Positions 17,268-25,432 of a stretch of 64,000 nt of DNA are shown here, one piece after another. The notes beneath the pieces are model-generated. The model searched no databases, was not told where the DNA came from, and was given only the letters and a program-made list of their open reading frames with translations. Location of the stretch: assembly GCA_022779485.1 (NCBI GenBank), contig JALFTC010000014.1:159484-223483 (forward strand), given 5' to 3'. A program made the translations under genes and the position numbers. This DNA comes from Ruminococcus sp. (GTDB lineage Bacteria > Bacillota > Clostridia > Oscillospirales > Acutalibacteraceae). Positions within the stretch are counted from its first letter, which is position 1, and each line of letters opens with the position of its first letter.

Positions 17268-17858
17268 ATGATTTTACACGATATTTCAAAGGGGATTTTT
17301 TCAAGTCAGGTCTATCCCGGTGACCCTGAGCCGTCAGCAAGGGTGATAAAAAGTATTCCCAATGGTGACGATTACAATTTAAGCGAAATCACGCTTTGCC
17401 CCCATACGGGAACTCACATTGACGCACCGCTACACTTTATTGACAACGGAACTCCCGTAAACAAGCTAAGACTTAGGAATTTTTACGGAAAATGCACTGT
17501 TGTTTCTGTTGAGGGCGACTTAACGGGTCAGGATATGGACGAAATATTGCCCTACTGCCACAAGAGAGTTTTGTTCAAGGGCAACGGAAAGGCTTTCCTG
17601 ACAACAACAGCTGTTGAAATTCTTGTTGACCACAATGTAAAATTGGTGGGTACAGACGCAAATACCATTGGCTCGGATTTTGACAACAACAAAACCCATA
17701 AGTTATTACTGGAAAATGGGATTCCAATTTTAGAATGTTTAAATCTCAGTAAAATAGAAGACGGAGATTATGAAATATGTGCCTTTCCATTAAAAATTGA
17801 GGCTGTTGAGGCATCCCCTTGCAGGGCGGTGCTTTTGGAACAAGAAAAGGGGATATAG
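17268..17858 (+). CDS. cyclase-family (arylformamidase-like) metal-dependent hydrolase
   Basis: 196 residues. The HTGTHIDAPLHF motif is the metal-binding signature of the cyclase/kynurenine formamidase family (PF04199); TDANTIG and the C-terminal half fit too. Members hydrolyse amides such as N-formylkynurenine or act in other ring-opening steps; the substrate here is unknown. The frame also has a GTG at 17259, but AGAAGGTGG sits just before the ATG at 17268, so this start is chosen. It abuts the next gene without a gap, in an apparent three-gene operon. Confidence 0.82.
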   Translation: MILHDISKGIFSSQVYPGDPEPSARVIKSIPNGDDYNLSEITLCPHTGTHIDAPLHFIDNGTPVNKLRLRNFYGKCTVVSVEGDLTGQDMDEILPYCHKRVLFKGNGKAFLTTTAVEILVDHNVKLVGTDANTIGSDFDNNKTHKLLLENGIPILECLNLSKIEDGDYEICAFPLKIEAVEASPCRAVLLEQEKGI

Positions 17859-18509
17859 ATGTATAAGATTGTTATATTTGACTTAGACGGAACACTGGCA
17901 AACACCATTGACGATTTGGCAGACGCTACGAATGTTGGCTTAGAAAAGGCAGGTTTGCCCACACATCCTGTTGAAAAGTACAAGCAAATGGTTGGCAGCG
18001 GAATTGTCAACCTTGTTAAAAGAGCTATGAAACCTGTTGAGGATGAAAAAGCCTTTGAAATTGTAAAAAACGGCTTTGACGAGTACTACAAGGAACATTC
18101 CACTGATAAAACCTCTGCATACGAGGGAACAGAGGAGTTGCTCTTTGAATTATCAAAAAGGGGCATTGCCACAGCTGTTTTATCAAATAAGCCTGATGAA
18201 TTTGTGGCAAAAATTTTGAAAAAGATTTTCCCTAACCACAATTTTACCTATGCTTGGGGCAAAAAGCCTGAGTATAAAATCAAGCCAAGTCCGGACGCAC
18301 TTAACGCAATTCTAAGCCTTTCAGGTGTTAGCAGGGATGAGTGCATTTATGTGGGTGACAGTGATGTTGATTGCTTTACCGCCCAAAATGCCGGGGTGAA
18401 ATGCTGTGGTGTAAGCTGGGGCTTTAGGGGCAGAGAAGAGCTTGAAAATGCAGGTGCCGACAAGGTGATTGACGCTCCGTTACAGTTGATTGAGCAGTTT
18501 GAACTATGA
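17859..18509 (+). CDS. HAD-superfamily phosphatase, phosphoglycolate phosphatase-like
   Basis: 216 residues. HAD motif I is IFDLDGTLANT, the cap follows, motif II is AVLSNKP, motif III contains KIKPSPDAL, and motif IV is YVGDSDVD. Length and cap type fit the Gph group, which removes phosphate from 2-phosphoglycolate or other small phosphoesters; the substrate cannot be fixed from sequence. The ATG directly follows the stop of the cyclase gene, and the end overlaps the queH start by four bases (ATGA), showing translational coupling. Confidence 0.88.
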   Translation: MYKIVIFDLDGTLANTIDDLADATNVGLEKAGLPTHPVEKYKQMVGSGIVNLVKRAMKPVEDEKAFEIVKNGFDEYYKEHSTDKTSAYEGTEELLFELSKRGIATAVLSNKPDEFVAKILKKIFPNHNFTYAWGKKPEYKIKPSPDALNAILSLSGVSRDECIYVGDSDVDCFTAQNAGVKCCGVSWGFRGREELENAGADKVIDAPLQLIEQFEL

Positions 18510-19117
18510 AAAGAAACTATCAAAGGGAGCTTGACTCCCTAATTTCATATAACGAGAAGCAAAGTATTGTTCCTACATTATTGCTACACGCCTGTTGCGC
18601 CCCTTGCAGCAGCTATGTAATTGAATATTTAAGCAACTATTTCCGACTGACAATGCTGTTTTTTAACCCTAACATAGGGGAAAGGGAGGAGTATTCCTAC
18701 CGTCGTGACGAGCTGAAAAGGCTTATCAGCGAGATGAAAACAAAGTATCCCGTTTCGTTTATAGACGGAGAATACAACCCACAGGAATTTTATGATGTGG
18801 CAAAGGGTCTTGAAAATGAACCGGAAAGGGGAAAAAGATGTTCAAAGTGCTTTTCTCTCCGTCTGAATTACACAGCATCTGTCGCAGAGAAAGAGGGCTT
18901 TGACTACTTTGCAACCACCCTTACCCTAAGTCCATTAAAGAATGCAGAGGTTATCAACAGTATTGGGGAAAAAATAGAGTGTAAATCAAAATATTTGCCC
19001 TCGGATTTTAAGAAGAAAGAGGGCTACAAGCGGAGTATTGTCCTTTCCAAAGAGCATAATCTGTACAGACAGAACTATTGCGGATGTGTTTTTTCAAAGA
19101 GAAACAGGGAATATTAA
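18506..19117 (+). CDS. queH: epoxyqueuosine reductase QueH
   Basis: 203 residues of the DUF208 family. The N-terminal HACCAPCSSYV motif, the GKRCSKCFSLRL pair and the C-terminal QNYCGCVFSKR supply the conserved cysteines for an iron-sulfur cluster and disulfide chemistry. QueH is a non-orthologous replacement of QueG and carries out the last step of tRNA queuosine synthesis, reducing epoxyqueuosine. No other queuosine genes are in the window. Its start overlaps the HAD gene by four bases. Confidence 0.9.
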   Translation: MKRNYQRELDSLISYNEKQSIVPTLLLHACCAPCSSYVIEYLSNYFRLTMLFFNPNIGEREEYSYRRDELKRLISEMKTKYPVSFIDGEYNPQEFYDVAKGLENEPERGKRCSKCFSLRLNYTASVAEKEGFDYFATTLTLSPLKNAEVINSIGEKIECKSKYLPSDFKKKEGYKRSIVLSKEHNLYRQNYCGCVFSKRNREY

Positions 19118-19149
19118 CAGGCATTTCCATAAATTAAGGAGGAGTTTTG

Positions 19150-19677
19150 ATGGCTGAAACTTTAAAAACTATTATTTCCCGCAGAAGTGTGAGGAATTTT
19201 AAATCGGATATGGTTCCAAAGGATATTATCGAAAAAATTGTACAGGCAGGTACCTATGCTCCAACAGGCAGAGGTAAGCAGTCGCCAATAATTATAGCGG
19301 TGACAAACAGGGAGCTCCGTGACAGGCTTTCCAAAATGAATGCAAGGATATTGGGCAAGGGTGAGGATTTTGACCCATTCTATAATGCTCCCGTTTGCCT
19401 GATTGTTTTGGCTAACAAGGAAATGCCAACATACTTGTATGACGGTACTCTTGTAATGGGTAACCTTATGTTGGCGGCAGAAGATTTGGGTGTGGGAAGC
19501 TGTTGGATTCACCGAGCAAAGGAAGAATTTATGACTGATGAGGGCAGAGAAATCCTTAAATCCCTTGGTATTGAGGGTGATTACGAGGGGATAGGTCATT
19601 GTGTTTTGGGTTATCCTGACGGTGAGGTTTCTCCTCCTGCTCCACGAAAAGATGACTATGTATATTTTGCAGAATAG
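19150..19677 (+). CDS. nitroreductase-family FMN oxidoreductase
   Basis: 175 residues. The ISRRSVRNFKSD opening and APTGRGKQSP are the FMN-binding signatures of the nitroreductase family, and GVGSCWIHRAKEE plus the C-terminal LGYPDGE also match. It probably reduces nitro compounds or quinones with NAD(P)H; the natural substrate is unknown. A TTG three bases upstream keeps the frame open, but AAGGAGGAG lies 5 bases before the ATG at 19150. It follows queH after 32 bases and may be the last gene of that operon. Confidence 0.88.
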   Translation: MAETLKTIISRRSVRNFKSDMVPKDIIEKIVQAGTYAPTGRGKQSPIIIAVTNRELRDRLSKMNARILGKGEDFDPFYNAPVCLIVLANKEMPTYLYDGTLVMGNLMLAAEDLGVGSCWIHRAKEEFMTDEGREILKSLGIEGDYEGIGHCVLGYPDGEVSPPAPRKDDYVYFAE

Positions 19678-19836
19678 CGTAAAATAGCAGTATAGCAAAA
19701 ATTATCTCATAGTTTTGTGTGTAAGTTGTTTTGATGTCAAATATTAAATAAGGGATAATGTCTAAAATGTTATATTTTTGAATAAATTTGTTAAAAATAA
19801 TACCTTTACTTGGCAAATAATTATCAATTTTTTTAG

Positions 19837-19865
19837 TTGTCTGCATATATTATTTTTGATATAAT
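19837..19865 (+). promoter_or_regulatory. promoter of the capsule-regulation cassette
   Basis: TTGTCT (19837-19842) and TATAAT (19860-19865), spacing 17, 33 bases before the phosphatase start. The preceding 160 bases are AT-rich with no gene. Confidence 0.7.
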
Positions 19866-19898
19866 ATGTTATAGTCATAGTTGTATGAGGAGGATTGT

Positions 19899-20612
19899 AT
19901 GAAAATAATAGATTTTCACTCACATATCCTTCCAAACATTGATGACGGCAGTGATAGTGTAGAAACTTCCCTTCTTATGACAGATGCAATGCTTAACCAA
20001 GGGGTAGATACCGTAGTTGCCACACCTCACTTTTATGCACATAAGGACAGGATAGAAACATTCCTTCAAAAAAGGCAAAATGCCTTTGAAGATTTGAAAA
20101 AATCTTTACCTAATGAAAGCCTAAACATTGTTGTAGGGGCTGAGGTTGCATATTTCAGTGGTATTTCAAAAGCTCAAGAGATAACTGACCTAACCATAGA
20201 TAAGTCAGAAGTTTTGCTTTTGGAAATGCCTTTTCAAGTGTGGAATGAAGAAATTATTGGTGAAGTAAGGCACTTGATTTATTCAAGAAAACTAACAGTG
20301 ATGATTGCCCATTTAGAAAGATACCTTGAAATCAAGGGAAACAAACCTTTCATAAAAAAACTTCTTTCTCTGCCTGTTGTAATTCAGCTTAATGCAGGAG
20401 AGTTCCTTAACCGCAAAGGTAAAAGGAAATTGCTTAAAATTATAAAACAGCAGGATAAAGTTGTTTTAGGAAGTGACTGTCACAATATGAACACCAGACC
20501 GCCTATTTTGGCAAAAGCGAGAGCAGTTTTAGGTAATGAATGTGACAGAACCGTTCTCCAAAAAATTGACGAAACTGGCGAAAACATATTAGGAGGAAAT
20601 AAAAATGTCTAA
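19899..20612 (+). CDS. cpsB: CpsB/CapC-type PHP-domain protein-tyrosine phosphatase
   Basis: 237 residues. The PHP metal-binding motifs are seen as DFHSHILPNIDDGS near the start, ATPHFY, AHLERY and GSDCHN. This is the CpsB/YwqE family of manganese-dependent tyrosine phosphatases that dephosphorylate the bacterial tyrosine kinase controlling polysaccharide export. A TTG six codons upstream keeps the frame, but TGAGGAGGA precedes the ATG at 19899. The matching kinase and Wzz-like activator lie three genes downstream. Its last bases overlap a 36-codon gene. Confidence 0.88.
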   Translation: MKIIDFHSHILPNIDDGSDSVETSLLMTDAMLNQGVDTVVATPHFYAHKDRIETFLQKRQNAFEDLKKSLPNESLNIVVGAEVAYFSGISKAQEITDLTIDKSEVLLLEMPFQVWNEEIIGEVRHLIYSRKLTVMIAHLERYLEIKGNKPFIKKLLSLPVVIQLNAGEFLNRKGKRKLLKIIKQQDKVVLGSDCHNMNTRPPILAKARAVLGNECDRTVLQKIDETGENILGGNKNV

Positions 20613-20715
20613 AAAACTTACATACATAATAAGTGCAGGACTTTTTGCTGTGCTTTGTGCATTATTATTCCTTGAAAAATTTTATCCTGAAATGGGTTCC
20701 GGTTTGTTAGGATGA
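20605..20715 (+). CDS. 36-residue single-pass membrane peptide
   Basis: A short gene, 36 codons, with an AGGAGG ribosome binding site 8 bases before its ATG, overlapping the phosphatase stop by eight bases in another frame. The peptide starts MSKKLTYIISAGLFAVLCAL and has a hydrophobic core of about 16 residues followed by FYPEMGSGLLG, consistent with a single membrane helix and a basic cytoplasmic N-terminus. It stops seven bases before the LCP gene, whose own ribosome binding site is weak, so it may couple translation as well as act as a peptide. Its function is unknown. Confidence 0.65.
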   Translation: MSKKLTYIISAGLFAVLCALLFLEKFYPEMGSGLLG

Positions 20716-20722
20716 TTTTTGT

Positions 20723-21742
20723 ATGAGTATTAAGAAGTATGACGAATCCCGCAAAAAGGATTTTCACAAGAAGCTTGTTATCTGCGGTGTTATATTCTTG
20801 ATAGGAATTGCGTTGGGAGTTGGAATGTTCTGTTTTCTAAGCCCTGATGAAGAAAAAGAAACAATCTCTACCATGGACACAATAGACAAGCGTGATATTG
20901 TAGAAATCGGCGGTGTTAAGTGTGTGCCTAAGGAGGATGTTGAAACATATCTTTTCTTGGGTGTTGACCAAAGAGGCGAGCTTACTAAGGTAAAAAAGTT
21001 CGACGGCACCGGTCAGTGTGATGTTATTCAGCTACTTGTCCTTGACAATACAAACAAAACATACTCAAAACTGGTTATAAACAGGGATACAATGGTGGAT
21101 ATGACCACCTATAACGAAAAGGGACAATCCCTTGGTGAAGTGAATGCACAAATTGCTCTTGCCCATACAAACGGTGATGTTGCTGATTTTGGTAACAAGG
21201 TAACCATTGAAACGGTATCAAAACTGCTTTACAATCAGCCTATTGACGGATATGTTTCTCTGAATATGGATTCAATTCCTGCAATAAACAACCTTGCAGG
21301 GGGAGTAACCGTTACTATTGAGGATGATTTTTCGGCATCTGATAAAAGCCTTAAAAAAGGGGAAACCGTAAAGCTTTCCGATGAGCAGGCATATCACTAT
21401 GTACACGACAGACAAAATGTTGCCGACGGTACAAATGTAAACCGTATGAAAAGGCAAACAATGTATTTGTCCAATTTAAAAGATATATTATTGGGCAAAT
21501 TTAAGGAAAATGGCAGTTTTATAAATCAAGCATATGATTCCCTTGAAAAATATATGAGTACAGATTTAACTCCTCGTATGATGAGCAGAATTGCACTTAA
21601 CCTTACAAAATATGAAGAGGTTAATGCTCCTGTTCTCACAGGTAAAAACAGTATGGGAGAATTTGGGTTTATTGAGTTTAGGCTTGACCAAAGTAGCCTT
21701 GATAAGGCTGTGAGAGAGCTTTTTTATGATGAGGTAAAGTGA
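20723..21742 (+). CDS. LytR-CpsA-Psr (LCP) family protein
   Basis: 339 residues: a short basic cytoplasmic start, one membrane helix (about 17-38), then an extracellular LCP domain with YLFLGVDQRG, the catalytic arginine region LVINRDTMVDM and the HDRQNVADGTNVNRMKRQ segment that binds the lipid pyrophosphate. LCP enzymes transfer undecaprenyl-linked teichoic acid or capsule polymers to peptidoglycan. Its place between the tyrosine phosphatase and Wzz-like genes suggests attachment of the exopolysaccharide whose length these regulate. No glycosyltransferase genes are adjacent. Confidence 0.88.
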   Translation: MSIKKYDESRKKDFHKKLVICGVIFLIGIALGVGMFCFLSPDEEKETISTMDTIDKRDIVEIGGVKCVPKEDVETYLFLGVDQRGELTKVKKFDGTGQCDVIQLLVLDNTNKTYSKLVINRDTMVDMTTYNEKGQSLGEVNAQIALAHTNGDVADFGNKVTIETVSKLLYNQPIDGYVSLNMDSIPAINNLAGGVTVTIEDDFSASDKSLKKGETVKLSDEQAYHYVHDRQNVADGTNVNRMKRQTMYLSNLKDILLGKFKENGSFINQAYDSLEKYMSTDLTPRMMSRIALNLTKYEEVNAPVLTGKNSMGEFGFIEFRLDQSSLDKAVRELFYDEVK

Positions 21743-21797
21743 CTGTGAAGTGTCAGTCTTTTAAATTAGATTGTAGATAAGGTAAATAAGTTAGTTC

Positions 21798-21815
21798 CAA
21801 ACGCATATGCGTTTG
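21798..21815. promoter_or_regulatory. perfect 18-bp palindrome before the Wzz-like gene
   Basis: CAAACGCATATGCGTTTG reads the same on both strands and ends 14 bases before the start codon, overlapping the leader just upstream of the AAAAGGAGA site. It may be an operator or a small hairpin affecting translation. Confidence 0.5.
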
Positions 21816-21829
21816 AAAAGGAGATAGGT

Positions 21830-22654
21830 ATGAGTTTGAAAAAAAATGATTATACTGCTGAAACCGGGTTGACAAACGCAGAAAAGGTAAACAGTTCTTT
21901 TTCTGAGCCTTTGTTACAGGAGCAGGACAACAGCGAATCGACAATAGATTTGGTGGATTTGTTTTATGCTTTGTTCCGCAAGCTACACTATATTGTGCTT
22001 AGTGTGCTGATAGGAGCTGTGATATTTAACGCATTTTCCTACTTTTTCATTAAGCCCACATATCAGTCAACAGCAAAGATGTATATTGTTTCTGCATCCA
22101 AGGATTCTGTAGTAGATTTTTCTGACATTAATGTCGGTACATCCCTTACATCCGATTATGAACAGCTTATTTTAAGTTACCCTGTACTTAGCAAGGTGCT
22201 TGTGAACCTTGATTTGGATTGGAGCATAGCAGAGCTTAAGTCTTGCATTACTATTGACAATCCTGATGATACGAGAATTTTGAACATTTCAGCAATAACC
22301 ACAGATCCAAGGGACTCTATGAGAATTGCTAACGAGGTTATGGATATTTCCATAAAATACTTACCTGACACAATGAGCACAAATGCTCCGAATGTGGCTG
22401 AAAGGGCAAGATATAATAAGGTTAAGGTTGCTCCAAACTATGGAAAATATACTTTTCTTGGTGCACTTTTAGGACTTTTACTTAGCGGTACTGTAATCCT
22501 TGCAAGGCATCTAATGGACGATACAATTCATACTGCTTATGATATGGAAAGATATTTTGGAATTGAGCCTTTGACTGTTGTTCCTGAAAATCAGCAATTA
22601 TTTGACGGAGTTGAGCCTGAGAAAAAAACTGTTCTTAAAAGGTGGAGGGCGTAA
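21830..22654 (+). CDS. Wzz/CpsC-like polysaccharide chain-length and kinase-activator protein
   Basis: 274 residues: a cytoplasmic start rich in polar residues, a first membrane helix (about 49-72), an extracellular domain with the PTYQSTAKMYIVSA and NISAITTDPRDSMRIANEV segments typical of Wzz proteins, and a second helix (about 201-222, LGALLGLLLSGTVI) followed by a cytoplasmic tail. In Gram-positive bacteria this protein activates the separate BY-kinase through its C-terminal tail. The kinase gene follows after three bases, supporting that pairing. Confidence 0.88.
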   Translation: MSLKKNDYTAETGLTNAEKVNSSFSEPLLQEQDNSESTIDLVDLFYALFRKLHYIVLSVLIGAVIFNAFSYFFIKPTYQSTAKMYIVSASKDSVVDFSDINVGTSLTSDYEQLILSYPVLSKVLVNLDLDWSIAELKSCITIDNPDDTRILNISAITTDPRDSMRIANEVMDISIKYLPDTMSTNAPNVAERARYNKVKVAPNYGKYTFLGALLGLLLSGTVILARHLMDDTIHTAYDMERYFGIEPLTVVPENQQLFDGVEPEKKTVLKRWRA

Positions 22655-22657
22655 TTT

Positions 22658-23365
22658 ATGAAGAAAATTCAGCTAAATATTCCTACGCTGCCTTATGAGG
22701 TAGAGGAAGCAATGAACCGACTCCGTGTAAATGTAAAATTTTGCGGTAAGAATACAAAGAAAATTTTGATTACAAGCAGTGTCCCAAATGAGGGAAAGAG
22801 TGTTATAGCTGTTCAGCTTTGGAAGATGATGGCAGAGGCAGGATTTAAAACAGTTTTGCTTGATGTGGATTTGAGAAAATCTGTTTTGAAGGACAGGCAT
22901 AACTTTAATGATGATAAGGATATTAAGGGTCTTAGCTACTACCTTTCAGGGCTTTCGGAATACGAGGATGTTGTTTACGAAACGAATGTGGAAAACGGAT
23001 ATATTATTCCAAGTATAAATACTTTGGAAAATCCATTATCTCTGTTTGAGGATTCCCGCTTTTCTGAGCTTCTTGATAAGCTTTCAAAGGACTATCGTTA
23101 TGTTTTAATCGACTCACCACCTCTGTGTTCAGTTTCAGACGGCTCCCTTATTGCTTCTATGTGCGACGGTGCGTTACTTGTTGTCCGTAGTGGACGCACA
23201 TCAAAGGATTTGGTAAGACAGTCAATGAAACAGCTTGATTATGTTGGATGTAAGCTGTTAGGTACAGTTTTGAACCGTGCCGAAACAACCACAAGAGTAT
23301 ATAGCAAATATTATGGCAAATACTACGGTTCATCAAATAATGATAATAATACAAATAATGGGTAA
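22658..23365 (+). CDS. bacterial tyrosine (BY) kinase, CpsD/CapB type
   Basis: 235 residues. Walker A is SSVPNEGKSV (40-49), Walker A' is VLLDVDLRKS and Walker B is YVLIDSPP. The C-terminus carries a tyrosine cluster (YSKYYGKYYGSS), the usual autophosphorylation tail, followed by an Asn-rich end. It controls polysaccharide polymerisation with the Wzz-like partner and is reset by the CpsB phosphatase upstream. It is the last gene of the cassette. The 103-base gap after it contains a hairpin at 23369-23395 without a T-run. Confidence 0.9.
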   Translation: MKKIQLNIPTLPYEVEEAMNRLRVNVKFCGKNTKKILITSSVPNEGKSVIAVQLWKMMAEAGFKTVLLDVDLRKSVLKDRHNFNDDKDIKGLSYYLSGLSEYEDVVYETNVENGYIIPSINTLENPLSLFEDSRFSELLDKLSKDYRYVLIDSPPLCSVSDGSLIASMCDGALLVVRSGRTSKDLVRQSMKQLDYVGCKLLGTVLNRAETTTRVYSKYYGKYYGSSNNDNNTNNG

Positions 23366-23368
23366 TTA

Positions 23369-23395
23369 CACAGTGCTAAATTTTTAGCGTCTGTG
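23369..23395 (+). promoter_or_regulatory. hairpin before the Lys-rich protein gene
   Basis: CACAG-GCTAAA pairs with TTTAGC-CTGTG with a small internal mismatch. No T-run follows, so read-through into the next gene is likely; it could be a partial terminator or RNA stabiliser. Confidence 0.4.
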
Positions 23396-23468
23396 ATAAT
23401 TATAGATACGGATTTTGCTTTTCCGTGGCAGCATTTCTGTACTTAAAATCTTAAAGGAGGAATTATAA

Positions 23469-24092
23469 ATGAGAATGAAAAGACTTTTTGCGGTAATGTT
23501 AGCTGCTATTATGATGATGACTTGTGTTTCTGTTGCTTCTGCAGCAAGCAGTCCATCAAAGCCAAGTGCAAACTTTAAGACAGCTTCTGTTGCTATGCCA
23601 AGCTTTGTTTACAATGCTAAGACACAGAAGGTTAACGGCAAAGTTACTGTTAAGGTAAAGACAAGCTATGGCTATGTTACTCTTAAAGAAGGCGTTCACT
23701 ACAAGCTTGTTTATAAGGCCGGAAAGTATGTTGGTTCTTACAAGGTTTCTGTAGTAGGTATCGGTGCATACAAGGGTACATCTGTTAGCAAGACATACAA
23801 GATTACAAAGGCTGGCAACAAGGTTACTGTAAAGAACTATAAGACAAGCTATAAGGCTTCTTCTCTTAAGAAAAAGGCTACAACCTTTACACTTAAGATT
23901 AAAGGCGTTGGCGTAAGAACTTGTAAGGCTTCTGTACCTTCAAAGCTTAAGAAGTACATCAGCGTAGGTAAAAAGGGTAAGGTTACTCTTAAGAAGGGTG
24001 CAAAGAAGGGTACTTACAAGATTGTTGTAAAGTGTGCCGGTACAAACAACTACAAGGCAGGCACAAAGACTATTACAATTAAGGTTAAATAA
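23469..24092 (+). CDS. secreted lysine-rich repeat protein
   Basis: 207 residues with a clear signal peptide (MRMKRLFAVMLAAIMMMTC..., cleavage near ASA, about residue 26). The mature protein is extremely basic, with many KK, GKVTVK and KKGTYK elements in two beta-rich halves (about 30-115 and 120-207), ending TITIKVK. I do not recognise a named domain; it resembles the basic Ig-like C-terminal modules of the amylase and of the 34586 protein. It has an AAAGGAGGAATT site and follows the capsule-kinase gene. An electrostatic wall- or polysaccharide-binding role is inference. Lys codons are mostly AAG, as in highly expressed genes here. Confidence 0.8.
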   Translation: MRMKRLFAVMLAAIMMMTCVSVASAASSPSKPSANFKTASVAMPSFVYNAKTQKVNGKVTVKVKTSYGYVTLKEGVHYKLVYKAGKYVGSYKVSVVGIGAYKGTSVSKTYKITKAGNKVTVKNYKTSYKASSLKKKATTFTLKIKGVGVRTCKASVPSKLKKYISVGKKGKVTLKKGAKKGTYKIVVKCAGTNNYKAGTKTITIKVK

Positions 24093-24129
24093 TTTAGTAG
24101 TCAAATAAAAATTTGTTGTACAACAAAGA

Positions 24130-24167
24130 AAACAGACATTCCGACCACGGGGATGTCTGTTTTTTTC
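24130..24167 (+). terminator. terminator after the Lys-rich protein
   Basis: The stem AACAGACAT..ATGTCTGTT with an inner CC/GG is followed by a long T-run. Confidence 0.88.
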
Positions 24168-24236
24168 TTAATTCCTTTCTTTTTTCACGATGTTATGGTA
24201 TTATAGAGTATATCAATTTAGGAGAATGTGAAAGCT

Positions 24237-24431
24237 ATGTTTGATAAAATGCAGAAAAACTATATTTCTTCCTTGGGCATTGATGTGGACTTTAACTCCC
24301 TCACCCGAGAGGATATACAAAAAATCAAAATTACTGTTAAGGAAAACCTTGACAAAAAGGGTTTTGACCAAAACTACAACCTTACCCCTGAGGGAGTAAT
24401 GTGCCAAACAATTTTGGAAGTCCTTGAGTAA
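24237..24431 (+). CDS. small conserved-looking hypothetical protein
   Basis: 64 residues starting MFDKMQKNYISSLGIDVDF. It is acidic and basic mixed, predicted helical, without signal or membrane segment. AGGAG at 24220-24224 is somewhat far (12 bases) from this ATG and too near a GTG at 24228, so the start could be either. It is a single gene between a terminator and a repeat element. Function not recognised. Confidence 0.55.
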   Translation: MFDKMQKNYISSLGIDVDFNSLTREDIQKIKITVKENLDKKGFDQNYNLTPEGVMCQTILEVLE

Positions 24432-24447
24432 CTGTGTTGCCTACACT

Positions 24448-24587
24448 TGTCATTCTGAACGCAGTGAAGAATCTGAGAGGAAAGCAGTGGTGCATTAGCC
24501 GACACTAAAAGGTTATAGGAAAGTATGATTTCTCTAACAAAGTAAGTGGTAGAGGAAGGGGATTCCTCGACAAGCTCGGAATGACAT
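24448..24587. repeat. TGTCATTC-ended MITE-like element, copy 1
   Basis: 140 bp with imperfect terminal inverted repeats (TGTCATTCTGAAC... and ...GCTCGGAATGACA). The core (gcattagccgacactaa, then aggttatag, aagtatgatttc) recurs at 37814-37981. It has no coding potential. Elements ending in TGTCATTCTGAGCG-like sequence are known to me as common intergenic repeats in Clostridia. Confidence 0.8.
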
Positions 24588-24636
24588 AGTTGTGCTCGAA
24601 ATGAAATAGTAGGATATTAGTAATGGCAAATAGTAA

Positions 24637-24667
24637 AACGGGAGCTGTATTTTTACCAGCTCCCGTT
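24637..24667 (-). terminator. terminator of murT-gatD
   Basis: An 11-bp perfect stem, aacgggagctg with its complement, four bases past the gatD stop on the minus strand, followed there by TTTAC. It may work in both directions. Confidence 0.8.
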
Positions 24668-24670
24668 ATT

Positions 24671-25432
24671 TTATATCAGCTTTCTTATTCTTTCCTTGAA
24701 ATTTTCTATTTTGTCCGAGTATCGGTCAACAATGTATTTGTTAGCTTCTTTTTCCTCAATATCGTCAAGAGGAGTGAGCACAACCTTGTCTGTACCGTAC
24801 TTTCTTTCAAGTGCTTTTGTAAGAAGATAGTCGCACAGCTGTGGGTTTTTCGGAAGTAGAGGGCCGTGAAGGTAGGTGCCGATTACATTTTTGTACACAA
24901 CACCCTCATATCCGCTTTTTCCGTTGTTGCCCTTGCCGAAAACCACCTTGCCCAAAGGCTTGTTGTCATTTATATATGTTCTTCCACCGTGATTTTCAAA
25001 TCCCACAATAGGCATTTCAAACAAATCGCTTTTGATGAAAATATTGTTGATGAGTCTGCCCTTTTCCTGAACGGTGTACATATCAACAATGTCAAGTCCG
25101 TCAATTTTTCCCTCATCGGTTTCGTAATACTTACCCAAAAGCTGATAGCCTCCGCATATGGCTATTACAACTCCCATATCCTCAACATAAGCCTTAAATT
25201 CAGCCTTGATTTCCTTTAGTCTGTTGCAAACAAGCATTTGCTCTCTGTCGGAGCCTCCGCCAAGGAGAACAATGTCAAGGGCGCAAAAGTCGATTTCGTC
25301 ATCAATGCTAAAGGTTTTCACCTCTGCATCAATGCCACGCCACCTAAGACGCTGTACAAGGCACTGAATGTTTCCTCTGTCACCGTACAGGTTAAGCAAA
25401 TCGGGAAAAAGATGCCCAATGGTTATCTTCAT
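24671..25432 (-). CDS. gatD: lipid II isoglutaminyl synthase, glutaminase subunit GatD
   Basis: 253 residues of a class I glutamine amidotransferase (CobB/CobQ-like). It opens with ITIGHLFPDLLNLYGDRGN, has nucleophile Cys93 in AICGGYQLLG and the catalytic His in GTYLHGPLLPKNP. GatD supplies ammonia to MurT, which amidates the D-glutamate of lipid II. The ATG overlaps the murT stop by one base (TAATG), so the two are translationally coupled and act as a complex. Confidence 0.93.
   Translation of the reverse strand: MKITIGHLFPDLLNLYGDRGNIQCLVQRLRWRGIDAEVKTFSIDDEIDFCALDIVLLGGGSDREQMLVCNRLKEIKAEFKAYVEDMGVVIAICGGYQLLGKYYETDEGKIDGLDIVDMYTVQEKGRLINNIFIKSDLFEMPIVGFENHGGRTYINDNKPLGKVVFGKGNNGKSGYEGVVYKNVIGTYLHGPLLPKNPQLCDYLLTKALERKYGTDKVVLTPLDDIEEKEANKYIVDRYSDKIENFKERIRKLI

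Noticed and set aside
20723..21742. Signal peptide cleavage in the LCP protein
   Set aside because: The hydrophobic segment is preceded by a charged start and lacks a cleavage motif, so it is a membrane anchor.
24623..24859. Open frame over the gatD terminator and 3' end
   Set aside because: It crosses the terminator hairpin and is antisense to gatD, with no domain.
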